A stretch of 64,000 nucleotides of DNA, taken from positions 1-64,000 of the forward strand of contig NZ_CP139138.1 of NCBI RefSeq assembly GCF_034047335.1. Reading direction: 5' to 3'. Source of the stretch: Chryseobacterium sp. JJR-5R (lineage in GTDB: Bacteria > Bacteroidota > Bacteroidia > Flavobacteriales > Weeksellaceae). Under the pieces are notes generated by a model, which was not told the DNA's origin, did no database searches, and saw nothing but the letters and a program-made list of their open reading frames with translations. Below, piece after piece: positions 14,904-24,285 of this stretch (within the stretch, counting starts at the first letter, position 1; each line of letters starts with the position of its first letter). The translations under genes were made by a program, and so were the position numbers.

Positions 14904-17900
14904 TATCCCGTTTATCGGCTTTGACCTGGCTAAGGATAAGGGCTGGGATTTTGATGTCCTTTTCGGGCAGTATGGAAACCCGATCATTGGCATCAAAATA
15001 AAGAATATCGTAGAGCAGTATTCTGCTGATCCTGATAATTACATGAATTTCCATACCGTTTTGAACCAAGTGGTTTCCATCATCGGGGAGGGAAGGATCG
15101 TTCAGAAGCTGGATATTTTCTCAAAGAAAAAATATGTGGCTGAAGAATCCAACCAGTTTCTCCAGCAGAAATACTCCGAGCATTTTGACGGCCGGCTGTT
15201 CAAGACCATCGATACCCTTCTTCTCTTTACGGATATTATCGAAGATAAGATCAAAGGTAAAAGCAAGATGTATAAGTTTTCCCCAAGGAATTACAAGGAA
15301 CTCAGGGATAAATGCCAGAAGATCTTTATGCTTTTAGAACAGAGTGGGTGTGAACCCAAATATATGTTTGAAAGTGATTTCGAGTATTATATTTCCGGAG
15401 CCTTATCTATGAGATTCTCTGACAACCCTGTTTTCAATAATATCAAAAGTACCAATGAGTACCTTCAGATCGGAAACCGGTTCGTTAAGAATATTTCCTA
15501 CGTGGATGTGGAGAATCTGGATCTGCCTTCGGAAATCGATCCGTATTCTTTGTTGGGTGGCAATGGTGCCGCTTCCGATACCGCTGTTGACAATTTCTCA
15601 TTTATCAATGAACTGGAAGATTATGAGACCATTATTTACAACCAGGTTATATCCATCCCCATGCAGGCACCCCAGCAGCGGGAACTTGATAAAAAGAAAA
15701 AAAAGCATGAAGGCGCTGCCGCCAATTCCCCTTCCAATTCCATTATAGCGGAAGAGATCGGGGATCTTTTACAGAATATCGCCATGGACGGACAGTTGGT
15801 GGTCAATGCCCATTTTTCCATCCTCTTTTCGGCGGAAAGCCTGGAAATCATGGAAAATATCCAGTCCATGATCGAAAATAAGCTTTTCACCAAAGGCATC
15901 ATTGTCTCACAGAATGCGTATAACCAGCTCGAACTCTTCCGCTCGGCCATACCGGGCAATGCCACAGAACTCAGGGAGTACGATTTATTCATGACGACAA
16001 GCGAAGCAGCCTTGTGTTTTTTTTTTAAAGAGAGTTACCCGGTAAACGAAGAATCGAATTTTTACCTCCGGTTTACCGACCGTCAGGGGGTTCCGTTAAA
16101 AGTTGATCCGTCCGATCTGCCAATGGATACCGGACGGATCAATAACCGGAATAAATTTGTACTGGGACCATCGGGGTCAGGAAAATCCTTTCTGATGAAT
16201 AATATCATCGAGCAGTATCTGACCTATAATTATGATGTCGTGATTGTCGATACCGGTGATTCCTACTCTGGGACCTGCAAGTATAAAGGCGGTAGGTATA
16301 TTCAGTATACAGAAGAAAAGCCTATTACGATGAATCCTTTTCTGATGGATAAAAAAGAATTCAATATTGAGAAGATAGAGTTTTTGACCAATTTGATTTT
16401 CCTGATCTGGCAGGGACCTGAAGCTTCGATGTCTTCGGCGCAAAAGTCGATCCTGGATAATGTGCTGATGTCGTATTACCATTCGTATTTTAATTCGGGA
16501 AATCGGTGGTATGAGAGTAAAAGTACCGAAGAGCTGATCCTGTATCTGAATAAATACAATATCAACGAGGATGATCTGTTTTCTGAATTTGAAAATGAAC
16601 TGAAAGCGGAGCGCAACTATTATGACATCCTGGAGATTACTTTTGATGCAAGTTCCGAAGTAATCAGGCAGGCAGGAAGATCGCTTCTTAATACGCACCA
16701 TCCGGATAAGAACATAAACAATCCTGACTACGATGTAGATGTTTATTACAAAGTACATGAGGCATATGAAACCCTGAATGATGAAAATAAACGAAAAGCA
16801 TATAATGAAACGCAGCTGATCCTAGTAAAGTCCCGGGATGTGATCAAGCAGCCTGAATCATCGGAAGAGTGGAACGAATCATTCAGAAAAGCGATTATAA
16901 AGAAAATCCAGAAAATTGAAGAAACCTTATCCAGCAAAGAACTTTCCTTTAATGGATTTTACGACTATTGTGATAAATTTTTACCACTATACCTGAATCA
17001 TAAGAAGCATGGAATCAAGGAAGGTGAATTTAATTTGCGAACCTTTTTCTTTGTTTTAAGGGATTTCTATAAAGGAGGCAGATATGGGACTACCCTTAAT
17101 GAGAGTGCGGATAATACCCTTTTTGATGAAACTTTTATTGTATTTGAAATTGACAATGTAAAGGATAACCCGAAGCTATTCCCGATTGTGACCCTGATTA
17201 TAATGGATACTTTCATCCAGAAAATGCGTCTCCGGAAAGACCAGCGAAAAGCCCTTATTATTGAGGAAGCCTGGAAAGCAATTGCCAGTAAGCTGATGGG
17301 AGGGTACATCCTGTATCTCTACAAAACGGTGCGGAAGTTCTGGGGGGAAGCAGTGGTGGTTACCCAGGAACTCGATGATATTATCGGTAACGCGGTAGTA
17401 AAAGATTCAATCATCAATAATTCCGATACGTTCATTTTACTGGACCAAACCAAATTCAAGGACAACTTTGATAAGATCGCTTCACTGCTTTCTTTAAACA
17501 AAGTGGAGCAGAATAAGATTTTTACGATTAATAACCTGAATAATAAGTTCGGCAGGAGCCGCTTCAAGGAATTTTACCTGAAACGGGGTTCCAAAGGCGA
17601 AGTCTACGGGAATGAAGTTTCCCTTGAGCAATATTTAACCTATACAACAGAGAAGCCGGAAAAGTCTGCGGTAGAGTATTATGTGAAGGTACATGGTGAG
17701 TATGATAAGGCTTTACAGCAGTTTGTTAGCGATTTTAAAAAGCTCGATGATAAAATGCCAAACATGGTGGCCTTGGTTAATCTCTATGGGAATCCGCTTG
17801 ATGAAAAGATTGAATCCTATTACCGGGCGATGAAATCGGTTCACAAAGGGAAAAATATTTTTAAGGTGATCTCCCAGGAAATGGAAGACCGTGAGATCAG

Positions 17901-17943
17901 CTTCTCAGAACTACTTAATCAATATTCATATGAAAAAGTTTAA
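14878..17943 (+). CDS. traG: TraG, VirB4-type conjugation ATPase with inserted J domain
   Basis: 1021 residues, about 200 longer than usual for TraG. Walker A GPSGSGKS is at 430-437; Walker B is LIIEEAWKAIA around 793-803; FWGEAVVVTQELDDII and NNSDTFILLDQTKFKD are TraG landmarks. Between the post-Walker A helices and the SFNGFYDYC block lies an extra segment, residues about 581-645. It starts YYDILEITFDASSEVI and holds H608-P609-D610 in THHPDKN, then VHEAYETLNDENKRKAYNE: a complete Hsp40 J domain in frame. TraG powers substrate and pilin movement at the inner membrane; the J domain could recruit DnaK. Confidence 0.92.
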   Translation: MKTKKQTFNIPFIGFDLAKDKGWDFDVLFGQYGNPIIGIKIKNIVEQYSADPDNYMNFHTVLNQVVSIIGEGRIVQKLDIFSKKKYVAEESNQFLQQKYSEHFDGRLFKTIDTLLLFTDIIEDKIKGKSKMYKFSPRNYKELRDKCQKIFMLLEQSGCEPKYMFESDFEYYISGALSMRFSDNPVFNNIKSTNEYLQIGNRFVKNISYVDVENLDLPSEIDPYSLLGGNGAASDTAVDNFSFINELEDYETIIYNQVISIPMQAPQQRELDKKKKKHEGAAANSPSNSIIAEEIGDLLQNIAMDGQLVVNAHFSILFSAESLEIMENIQSMIENKLFTKGIIVSQNAYNQLELFRSAIPGNATELREYDLFMTTSEAALCFFFKESYPVNEESNFYLRFTDRQGVPLKVDPSDLPMDTGRINNRNKFVLGPSGSGKSFLMNNIIEQYLTYNYDVVIVDTGDSYSGTCKYKGGRYIQYTEEKPITMNPFLMDKKEFNIEKIEFLTNLIFLIWQGPEASMSSAQKSILDNVLMSYYHSYFNSGNRWYESKSTEELILYLNKYNINEDDLFSEFENELKAERNYYDILEITFDASSEVIRQAGRSLLNTHHPDKNINNPDYDVDVYYKVHEAYETLNDENKRKAYNETQLILVKSRDVIKQPESSEEWNESFRKAIIKKIQKIEETLSSKELSFNGFYDYCDKFLPLYLNHKKHGIKEGEFNLRTFFFVLRDFYKGGRYGTTLNESADNTLFDETFIVFEIDNVKDNPKLFPIVTLIIMDTFIQKMRLRKDQRKALIIEEAWKAIASKLMGGYILYLYKTVRKFWGEAVVVTQELDDIIGNAVVKDSIINNSDTFILLDQTKFKDNFDKIASLLSLNKVEQNKIFTINNLNNKFGRSRFKEFYLKRGSKGEVYGNEVSLEQYLTYTTEKPEKSAVEYYVKVHGEYDKALQQFVSDFKKLDDKMPNMVALVNLYGNPLDEKIESYYRAMKSVHKGKNIFKVISQEMEDREISFSELLNQYSYEKV

Positions 17944-18589
17944 TATCAGTATCCTGTTTATATGCCTGGGCAGCTCTGCCTTTGCACAGAATACCTACAT
18001 CGATCCGACCGTAACGGCCGCCATGATCCTGTATTCGGAGAACCTGAAGGCCAAACAGAACCAGGTCATTGACGAGACTTCAAAACTGAAGGATGCCCAA
18101 ACCTGGGTAGGAACGCAGATGGTGGCTGCCAATGATATCCAGAATAAAATACTTAAAGGGCTGAAGGAAGTTTCCGGGACGCTGCAAAATGGAATCCAAG
18201 TTCAGCAGATCTACGCGGAGCTCAATAAATGCTATAAGTATTCCTCGGAAGTCGTACAGCTGGCCTCGGCCCACCCTGAGTATGCCATTTTCGGAGCAAA
18301 GGCCTCACAGAAGACCTATGAACAAAGTTTAAAGATCGTAACGGATGTATCGGATATCCTTGCATCCGGGGAACTGAATCTTGCGACTGCAGGTGACCGG
18401 TATAAGATCCTGTTTAACATTTCGGAGAATGTAAAAAATCTGAAGCTCTGGCTTCTGGCCATCAAGCTCAAGCTTGAAAAAGCCAACCGGTTGGGCTTCT
18501 GGAATTCGATCAATCCTTTTGCCGGGTATATCAATACCGATAAAAGTATTGTGGAGAATATCATGTACAAGTACAAGCATAATTTTTAA
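17930..18589 (+). CDS. Exported conjugation protein, VirB5-position (family member 1)
   Basis: 219 residues from ATG 17930 (MKKFNISILFICLGSSAFAQ, signal peptide); the longer frame would add 13 residues inside traG. The mature part is a long helical protein. It ends DKSIVENIMYKYKHNF, a signature shared with the ends of the next three genes. It overlaps traG by 14 bp. Its place between the VirB4 and VirB6-like genes matches VirB5/TraI-type periplasmic pilus-assembly proteins. Confidence 0.7.
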   Translation: MKKFNISILFICLGSSAFAQNTYIDPTVTAAMILYSENLKAKQNQVIDETSKLKDAQTWVGTQMVAANDIQNKILKGLKEVSGTLQNGIQVQQIYAELNKCYKYSSEVVQLASAHPEYAIFGAKASQKTYEQSLKIVTDVSDILASGELNLATAGDRYKILFNISENVKNLKLWLLAIKLKLEKANRLGFWNSINPFAGYINTDKSIVENIMYKYKHNF

Positions 18590-18591
18590 AA

Positions 18592-19278
18592 ATGAAAAGG
18601 AAGTTTTTCATAGTTCTGTCGGTGATTTCCGTGTATATCGTGATCACATCTTCAGGAGGGGGATCAACTCCTGCCTGGCAAAAGGAAAATGTTTCCTTCC
18701 CGATGATGGACATCGAGATCAATGCCTCGGTGAAAGAACATGAGCGGCAAAAGGAAATGAGACAGAAGCAGACACTGAATGCTTCGGTGGAAACGGTCAA
18801 TGATACCCAGTGGAAAAATTTTAAAGATAAAGTTACCAAAATCCAGGACCGGCTGCGCATTGTTTCATTCGCTATACAGGCTGTACCGACAGGAATAGCC
18901 ATGACCAGGGAGATTAATAAAATTACGGATAACCAGCAGGCTATTATCGAAGAAATCAGTACGGCTCCCTATTCCATTATTGCGGTTCTGCCATCCCAAA
19001 TTCAGTTTGTGGATGATCTTCAGATGGTAATCAGGCTTATTGTCGGAATCATTGCCTCCTACGGGGCCATTAATCAGATGGAAAAATCCGAGCGTAAGAT
19101 TTTGCTGGATTATGCTTTGGGAGAAGTGAAGCAGCTCAGCCGAAACTCGACCCACATGCTGTTAAAGATCCGGGATATTAAAGCGAAAGTACTCCGCAAT
19201 AAAAGGGCTTTCCAGTATTATGTCAACCGGGACAGGCAGGTAGTGGAAGATATCATGAACAACATCAAATCTTTTTAA
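18592..19278 (+). CDS. Exported conjugation protein (family member 2)
   Basis: 228 residues with an N-terminal hydrophobic segment (FFIVLSVISVYIVITSSGGG), then mainly helical sequence with a second hydrophobic stretch near the middle (IRLIVGIIASYGAI). The C-terminus RQVVEDIMNNIKSF is the weakest copy of the signature shared by the four consecutive genes. Three bases separate it from the preceding stop. Probably periplasmic or inner-membrane anchored, part of the transfer channel; precise role unknown. Confidence 0.6.
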   Translation: MKRKFFIVLSVISVYIVITSSGGGSTPAWQKENVSFPMMDIEINASVKEHERQKEMRQKQTLNASVETVNDTQWKNFKDKVTKIQDRLRIVSFAIQAVPTGIAMTREINKITDNQQAIIEEISTAPYSIIAVLPSQIQFVDDLQMVIRLIVGIIASYGAINQMEKSERKILLDYALGEVKQLSRNSTHMLLKIRDIKAKVLRNKRAFQYYVNRDRQVVEDIMNNIKSF

Positions 19279-19280
19279 TA

Positions 19281-19946
19281 ATGAGAAAATTAGTAATTAT
19301 CGGTCTTTTCGTAGGTTCAGGACCTTTGGCATACAGCCAGACTATCGTTGTCAATGATAAACTCCTGGCCCAGCTTTCTGTTAACCATGGCGTACGCATG
19401 GGAAGTGAAGAAGCTTTTTTAAGTTCTTATAAAAAGCAAAACGAACTGTACAATGACATAAAAAACAAAACAGCCCAGGTGATTGCCATCCAGGAGTATA
19501 TCTACCAGCAGCTGAAGAATGTCAACTCAGCACTTACCCAGAGTAAAAAACTGATCTATCTCTATCAGTATTTTGGTAAGATTACGGAGAACTCTAACAA
19601 AATGCTCAATCTCTCTGCCCAGAATCCGGAATATGCCATTTTAGTTTCCCAATATTATGCTGACATATGGAAACAGGTAGTAAAGCTTCAGCACGAAGTA
19701 ATCACTGATGTTATGCGTGAAGACAAGGATTTCCTGATGGATGCTCAAGATCGGGAAATGCTGATTGAAAATATTTTTATCCGGGCCAGGAATATCAACG
19801 GCAATCTCCTCTATATCATCATGCGGCTGGAAAACGCTAAGAAAATCCCTTACCTGTACCAGGTACCGGTACTGCGGAACTACATTAATATCGATAAAGC
19901 ACTCGTGGGCGATATCATGCAAAAGTACAAATACATTTTTCACTGA
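19281..19946 (+). CDS. Exported conjugation protein (family member 3)
   Basis: 221 residues, signal peptide MRKLVIIGLFVGSGPLAYSQ, mature part almost all helical (ELYNDIKNKTAQVIAIQEYI). Ends DKALVGDIMQKYKYIFH, the same ending as members 1 and 4. AQNPEYAILVSQ resembles AHPEYAIFGAK in member 1, so those two are clearly paralogues. Two bases separate it from the preceding stop. Confidence 0.65.
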   Translation: MRKLVIIGLFVGSGPLAYSQTIVVNDKLLAQLSVNHGVRMGSEEAFLSSYKKQNELYNDIKNKTAQVIAIQEYIYQQLKNVNSALTQSKKLIYLYQYFGKITENSNKMLNLSAQNPEYAILVSQYYADIWKQVVKLQHEVITDVMREDKDFLMDAQDREMLIENIFIRARNINGNLLYIIMRLENAKKIPYLYQVPVLRNYINIDKALVGDIMQKYKYIFH

Positions 19947-19950
19947 AATT

Positions 19951-20781
19951 ATGAAAAAAGCACTTAAAGATCTAACCCTGGTATCATGTCTTTTCACTGC
20001 CTCTGCCATGTTCGGACAGTTCAGTGTTAAAAGACTGAATGACCCGGCCATCGTAGCGCAGCATAAAAGAATGGTTTTTGAGAGCTGGGGCGACTGGAGG
20101 CCCTATCCTAAATATGTCCTGGGGATCCAGACAAATTTTGCCTATGCTACCGTATGGGGGATGTGGTCGCCTAAGGTCAACAGGGAATATAAGGATGGGG
20201 AAGACATCAGGCCCCTGAAACCGACAGGAGTCCAGAACCAAAGATACGCGCAACTAAAATTCCAGGAGGAAGAAGCAAAAAAGATAAAGGCCGCTTCTGA
20301 TACGATTTATAAAAGAAGCGTACAGGACCTGGCCCACTGGACTTCTGCTACGGTAGATGCAGATCCCCTATGGCTCCTGTATTACAAACGGATGCTGAAT
20401 CCTATTACCTATTTCCCCGATACGCCTCAAAACTTTATCGAATGGAGGTTAAAAGACAACAAGACCTATGAGATCCTGTATACCTCCGGAACCCTAAAAA
20501 GGCTCCAGGAAGAGCTGGATATGATCAAAGAGAAATACACAATGTCAAGAACAATAGACATGCCCAGGGGGAAGCGGTTTATCATGTATCATGAAACGCT
20601 GATCCGCTGGAGAAAATTCGTAGAGGAATTAAAAAGATATAACAACAGGACAACGCTTTTGCTGGATTACAAGAACATTTTTAAAAATCATTTATCTACT
20701 ACTTTACCTGCCGGATGGACACCGGCTTCAGATAAGGAAATAGTGTATAACATTATGAAGCAATACAAACATAAATACTGA
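19951..20781 (+). CDS. Exported conjugation protein (family member 4)
   Basis: 276 residues from ATG 19951 (MKKALKDLTLVSCLFTASAMFGQ, signal peptide); the upstream frame from 19765 lies in the preceding gene. The sequence is richer in Trp and aromatic residues (WGDWRPYPKYVLG; YATVWGMWSPK) than its neighbours but ends with DKEIVYNIMKQYKHKY, the same C-terminal signature. It sits 5 bp before traJ. Confidence 0.6.
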   Translation: MKKALKDLTLVSCLFTASAMFGQFSVKRLNDPAIVAQHKRMVFESWGDWRPYPKYVLGIQTNFAYATVWGMWSPKVNREYKDGEDIRPLKPTGVQNQRYAQLKFQEEEAKKIKAASDTIYKRSVQDLAHWTSATVDADPLWLLYYKRMLNPITYFPDTPQNFIEWRLKDNKTYEILYTSGTLKRLQEELDMIKEKYTMSRTIDMPRGKRFIMYHETLIRWRKFVEELKRYNNRTTLLLDYKNIFKNHLSTTLPAGWTPASDKEIVYNIMKQYKHKY

Positions 20782-20786
20782 CCACA

Positions 20787-22049
20787 ATGAATAAAAAAAT
20801 CACCCTCATTTGTTGCCTTTTGGCAATTTTATTACCGGTCATGGGCTTTGCCCAGACCGACAGCGATTACAGCAACCTGCTTCAGTTTTTGAAAGGGGAC
20901 GGAGCGTTCGAAAAATGGTTCATGGAGGTTTTCACCAAACTGGACAACAGCGTCCAGGATAGTGCAGCAGGATCTGCCCTGGTTGGTAGGGCCATCGGGG
21001 GACTGGGCGCTTTGATGTACCTGGGATACATGGGATGGCAGATGGCTGCCGGAGACCGGGAATGGGAAATTACCCCGATGCTCAAACCGATACTTATCGG
21101 TTTTACACTGGTCTACTGGACCGGATTTGTCGATATGCTCCAGGCTCCCTTTGAAGCCATCGCCGAGCCGGGAATTTCTATTTTCAGCGATGTGGAATCC
21201 GAAGTCAACGATCTGCGGGTAACACGGTTTAAGAAACAGCAACAGCTGCTCGATGCCGTTATCAAGCTGCAGTCCGAAGAGCAGGCCAAGCAGGATGTAA
21301 TCGATAATACTTCAAAGTTTTCTGATGATTCTTTTTTTGATATGAGTGAGAGCTTGGATAAGCTGATCCAGCCGATTAAAGAATGGCAGATAAGAATGAG
21401 ATTCGATATGCAGAAGCTGGTTTCTGAGATCATTGAGTTTATCTGCCTTTCTATCTTAAGGGTCTGCGTTTACCTTATTTTTTTTATTCAGAAAATATGG
21501 TCTTATATCCTGATCATACTCGGACCAATCGCTATCGGCATGGCCCTGGTCCCCGGATTTGAAAACTCTTTCTATAGCTGGGTATCCAAGTTCATCAATG
21601 TTAATCTATACACCTTTGTCGCTTATACCATTATCAATATCGGCCAGCAGCTGATCGCTTCGGGATATCAGATGGAGATCGAAAGGTATGATACCCTTCT
21701 GACCGGAGGTACGATAAGGGACCTGGATGCATTAATGGTCTATATAGGAAATTCCGGAATGATCTATAATGGCCTCTTTACGTGCGTGGCCTACATCGTT
21801 ACCGGGATTGGGGTGCTGATGACCCCAACAATCGCTGATTCTATCGTAACGGCAGGAGGAGCCGGGGCGATGACCAAAATGAAAGCTGCAGCCGGAAAAT
21901 TGGCGAGTAGCACTAAATCGACGATTATAGCCGCTAAGTCCGGAGGCCGTTCCGTAGCAAGTGCTGCAGCAAAAACCAATAAGGCAGGATCGGCTTCAGG
22001 AAGAGTACAAGGTGCTATGAAAAATGGGACGAATGCTCCAAAAGGTTAA
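20787..22049 (+). CDS. traJ: TraJ, VirB6-like polytopic channel protein
   Basis: 420 residues with a signal peptide (MNKKITLICCLLAILLPVMGFAQ) and at least five membrane segments, including LRVCVYLIFFIQKIWSYILII and GLFTCVAYIVTGIGVLM. The LGPIAIGMALVPGFENSFYSW block is the recognised TraJ core in Bacteroidota elements. The C-terminus is basic and Ala/Gly-rich, probably disordered. VirB6-type proteins form the inner-membrane part of the DNA path. traK follows 20 bp later. Confidence 0.85.
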   Translation: MNKKITLICCLLAILLPVMGFAQTDSDYSNLLQFLKGDGAFEKWFMEVFTKLDNSVQDSAAGSALVGRAIGGLGALMYLGYMGWQMAAGDREWEITPMLKPILIGFTLVYWTGFVDMLQAPFEAIAEPGISIFSDVESEVNDLRVTRFKKQQQLLDAVIKLQSEEQAKQDVIDNTSKFSDDSFFDMSESLDKLIQPIKEWQIRMRFDMQKLVSEIIEFICLSILRVCVYLIFFIQKIWSYILIILGPIAIGMALVPGFENSFYSWVSKFINVNLYTFVAYTIINIGQQLIASGYQMEIERYDTLLTGGTIRDLDALMVYIGNSGMIYNGLFTCVAYIVTGIGVLMTPTIADSIVTAGGAGAMTKMKAAAGKLASSTKSTIIAAKSGGRSVASAAAKTNKAGSASGRVQGAMKNGTNAPKG

Positions 22050-22069
22050 ATACATTAAAATATAAAACT

Positions 22070-22684
22070 ATGCTTATAAAAAACATTGAAACAAGAATTA
22101 AGGTCAATAAGGCAGTTTCCCTGGCAACGATAGCCTTTGCCGTTTTTATTGTTATCGCAGGATTCTTTTTTTCTTACAGAATGATCGAGGATTCCAGAAA
22201 GTCGATTTACATATTGGACAATGGGGTTCCGGTACTGGCCAAACAAACAGACGTACTGTTGAACCGTCCGGTTGAATACAAGGCACAGATCGAACTCTTT
22301 CACCGGCTGTTCTTTACCTTGGCCCCGGATGATGCCTATATCAAAGAAAATATACAGAAATCATTATATCTGATTGATGACAGTGCCAAAAAGGAGTATA
22401 CCAACCTGAAGGAAAAAGGATTCTTCAACCAGATCGTTGCTTCCAGCTCGATGGTCAGCATCCATGCGGATTCCATTACGCTTAGCCCGGATAACAAAAA
22501 GTTCCGGTTTTTCGGGAAACAGATGATTACCAGGAAATCTTCGGTTATCACCCGGAAACTGATTACGGAAGGCTTTTATGACGATATTATCCGAAGCCCG
22601 AACAATCCCCATGGCGTGATGCTTAAAAACTGGCGGATCATTAACAATGAAGAAATCTCCAACCAAAACAGAAACTCTTATTAA
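22070..22684 (+). CDS. traK: TraK, VirB8-like protein
   Basis: 204 residues: short cytoplasmic N-terminus (MLIKNIETRIKVNKAVSLA), one membrane helix (about residues 20-42) and a periplasmic domain with PVEYKAQIELFHRLFFTLAPD and RNVITRKL-type blocks (ITRKSSVITRKLITEG), typical of TraK. Full family length. It bridges inner-membrane and outer-membrane parts of the channel. Two bases separate it from the next gene. Confidence 0.85.
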   Translation: MLIKNIETRIKVNKAVSLATIAFAVFIVIAGFFFSYRMIEDSRKSIYILDNGVPVLAKQTDVLLNRPVEYKAQIELFHRLFFTLAPDDAYIKENIQKSLYLIDDSAKKEYTNLKEKGFFNQIVASSSMVSIHADSITLSPDNKKFRFFGKQMITRKSSVITRKLITEGFYDDIIRSPNNPHGVMLKNWRIINNEEISNQNRNSY

Positions 22685-22686
22685 CA

Positions 22687-23040
22687 ATGGCAAAACCACT
22701 CAAACTAAAAGACCGGAAATGGTTTTCCTGGATCGTCAATAATCCCAAAAAAGTCTATCTCTATTCCATGATCTTTTTATCGGTTTCCTACATAGGATCG
22801 CTTATCCAGGGAATATTCTTTCCTTCAGAGACTAATTTTAAAATTACAACACCGGTTTTGTATTCAAAAAGTCAGGTAGTACAAAATAAGTCTTCCCACA
22901 ATGGAAAGGAAATGGAAAAGATCGTGAAAGAGCTTGAAACCCTTAAAATCAAAAGAGACCGGAAGGCACTAGAAAAGAAAGACAGCCTGAGGATCGATTA
23001 TCTGTTCAATCAATATGAAAAATTAAAAAATGGACTTTAA
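22687..23040 (+). CDS. Small membrane protein, TraL-position
   Basis: 117 residues: basic N-terminus, one membrane span (about residues 24-45, VYLYSMIFLSVSYIGSLIQG) and a charged coiled-coil tail rich in Lys/Glu. Lies between traK and traM, overlapping traM by 11 bp, where Bacteroidota operons usually place TraL. No family confidently recognised. Confidence 0.6.
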   Translation: MAKPLKLKDRKWFSWIVNNPKKVYLYSMIFLSVSYIGSLIQGIFFPSETNFKITTPVLYSKSQVVQNKSSHNGKEMEKIVKELETLKIKRDRKALEKKDSLRIDYLFNQYEKLKNGL

Positions 23041-24274
23041 AAAAATAAACTTTAAAGATAAAAAATACATCCTGCCCCTGATAGCACTTCCCTTATTGAT
23101 CCTTTTCATATACGTAGGGGTCGGGCTTACAAGCGGCAGCAAAAAAGGAAAAGATCAGCCTAAAGAACTTTCCTTATCCTTGGGAGAAACCAGGGATTCC
23201 ATAAAGACAAAAAATGATGCCTACGATGAGTTTTTTAAAAATGAAGATAACCGATCGGAACTCGCAGGCCTGGATAAGGAAGAAGACAGCCTGATGAATT
23301 ATGGAGATAACCTGTCCCTGGCTCAAAAGCGCAGGATCGATTCATTAAAAGAAATGAACGCGAATAAAGGCTATCAGGCACAAAACGGCCCGTCTTCCTA
23401 TTATAAAAAAGCAGGGAATGGTAATGGTGGTGGAAGTAATGATGACAGGGACTATAAGAGGTCTTCCGATATCATCAGGATGCTGAATGACAAGTCATAT
23501 GGAAAACCTGATACCGGGTATGAAGAAGAAACGGCAAAGTATAATACCAGGAACCAGCCGCAACAACAGCAACAGCCGGATCCGGTAAAATACCTTAAAC
23601 AGCAGATGCTAGTAATGGATTCCCTAGAAAAATCAAGGGATCCTGAGTACCAGAGCAAACTTGCCGCTGAAGAAAAGCTGAAAATGAATAAAGAGAAAAT
23701 GGACGAGTTCATTAATTCAACCTTTAACGTAAGTAAATCAGGCATCAACGACAATTTTAACGCCATCTACAAGGATAAAGAAAACAGCTTTATCAAAGCG
23801 GTCATTGACGAAAACAACAAAGGTTTTCTCGGCAGCAGGATCAGGCTGCGTCTGCTTGAAGATATTTTCATAAGAAACAAGAAGATCAGCAAAGGATCCA
23901 TCCTGTATGGCCAGATCTCCGGGTTCTCCATGCAGCGGGTAGATTTGAAGATCGTTTCGGTTTTCGTAAAAGGAGAAATTTATCCGGTTAACCTTTCGAT
24001 CTATGATGTAGACGGTATGAAAGGTCTGTATGTACCGCAGAGCGTGTTTCGTGATATGATGCGGGAAATGGGAAGCAATTCAGTACAGGGAACCCAGATG
24101 GATATGGGCGGACAGGGGTTCTTTACCACGATTGGATCCAAACTTTTTACTTCCACTTCAAAATCCATCGCTAACCTGATTAAAACCAATAAAGCGAAGC
24201 TTAAATACAATTCTTATGTATTTCTGATCGATGAAAAACAATTAAAAGACTCACAAAACCAACAAAATAAATAA
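23030..24274 (+). CDS. traM: TraM, VirB10-like protein
   Basis: 414 residues with one N-terminal membrane span (about residues 12-31, YILPLIALPLLILFIYVGVG), a long charged and Gln-rich periplasmic linker (PQQQQQPDPVKYLKQQM) and a C-terminal domain with GSRIRLRLLEDIFI, KGSILYGQISGF and LYVPQSVFRDM, the TraM/VirB10 barrel landmarks. It energises and gates the outer-membrane channel together with TraN, encoded next. Confidence 0.88.
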   Translation: MDFKKINFKDKKYILPLIALPLLILFIYVGVGLTSGSKKGKDQPKELSLSLGETRDSIKTKNDAYDEFFKNEDNRSELAGLDKEEDSLMNYGDNLSLAQKRRIDSLKEMNANKGYQAQNGPSSYYKKAGNGNGGGSNDDRDYKRSSDIIRMLNDKSYGKPDTGYEEETAKYNTRNQPQQQQQPDPVKYLKQQMLVMDSLEKSRDPEYQSKLAAEEKLKMNKEKMDEFINSTFNVSKSGINDNFNAIYKDKENSFIKAVIDENNKGFLGSRIRLRLLEDIFIRNKKISKGSILYGQISGFSMQRVDLKIVSVFVKGEIYPVNLSIYDVDGMKGLYVPQSVFRDMMREMGSNSVQGTQMDMGGQGFFTTIGSKLFTSTSKSIANLIKTNKAKLKYNSYVFLIDEKQLKDSQNQQNK

Positions 24275-24285
24275 AAAATAGACCA

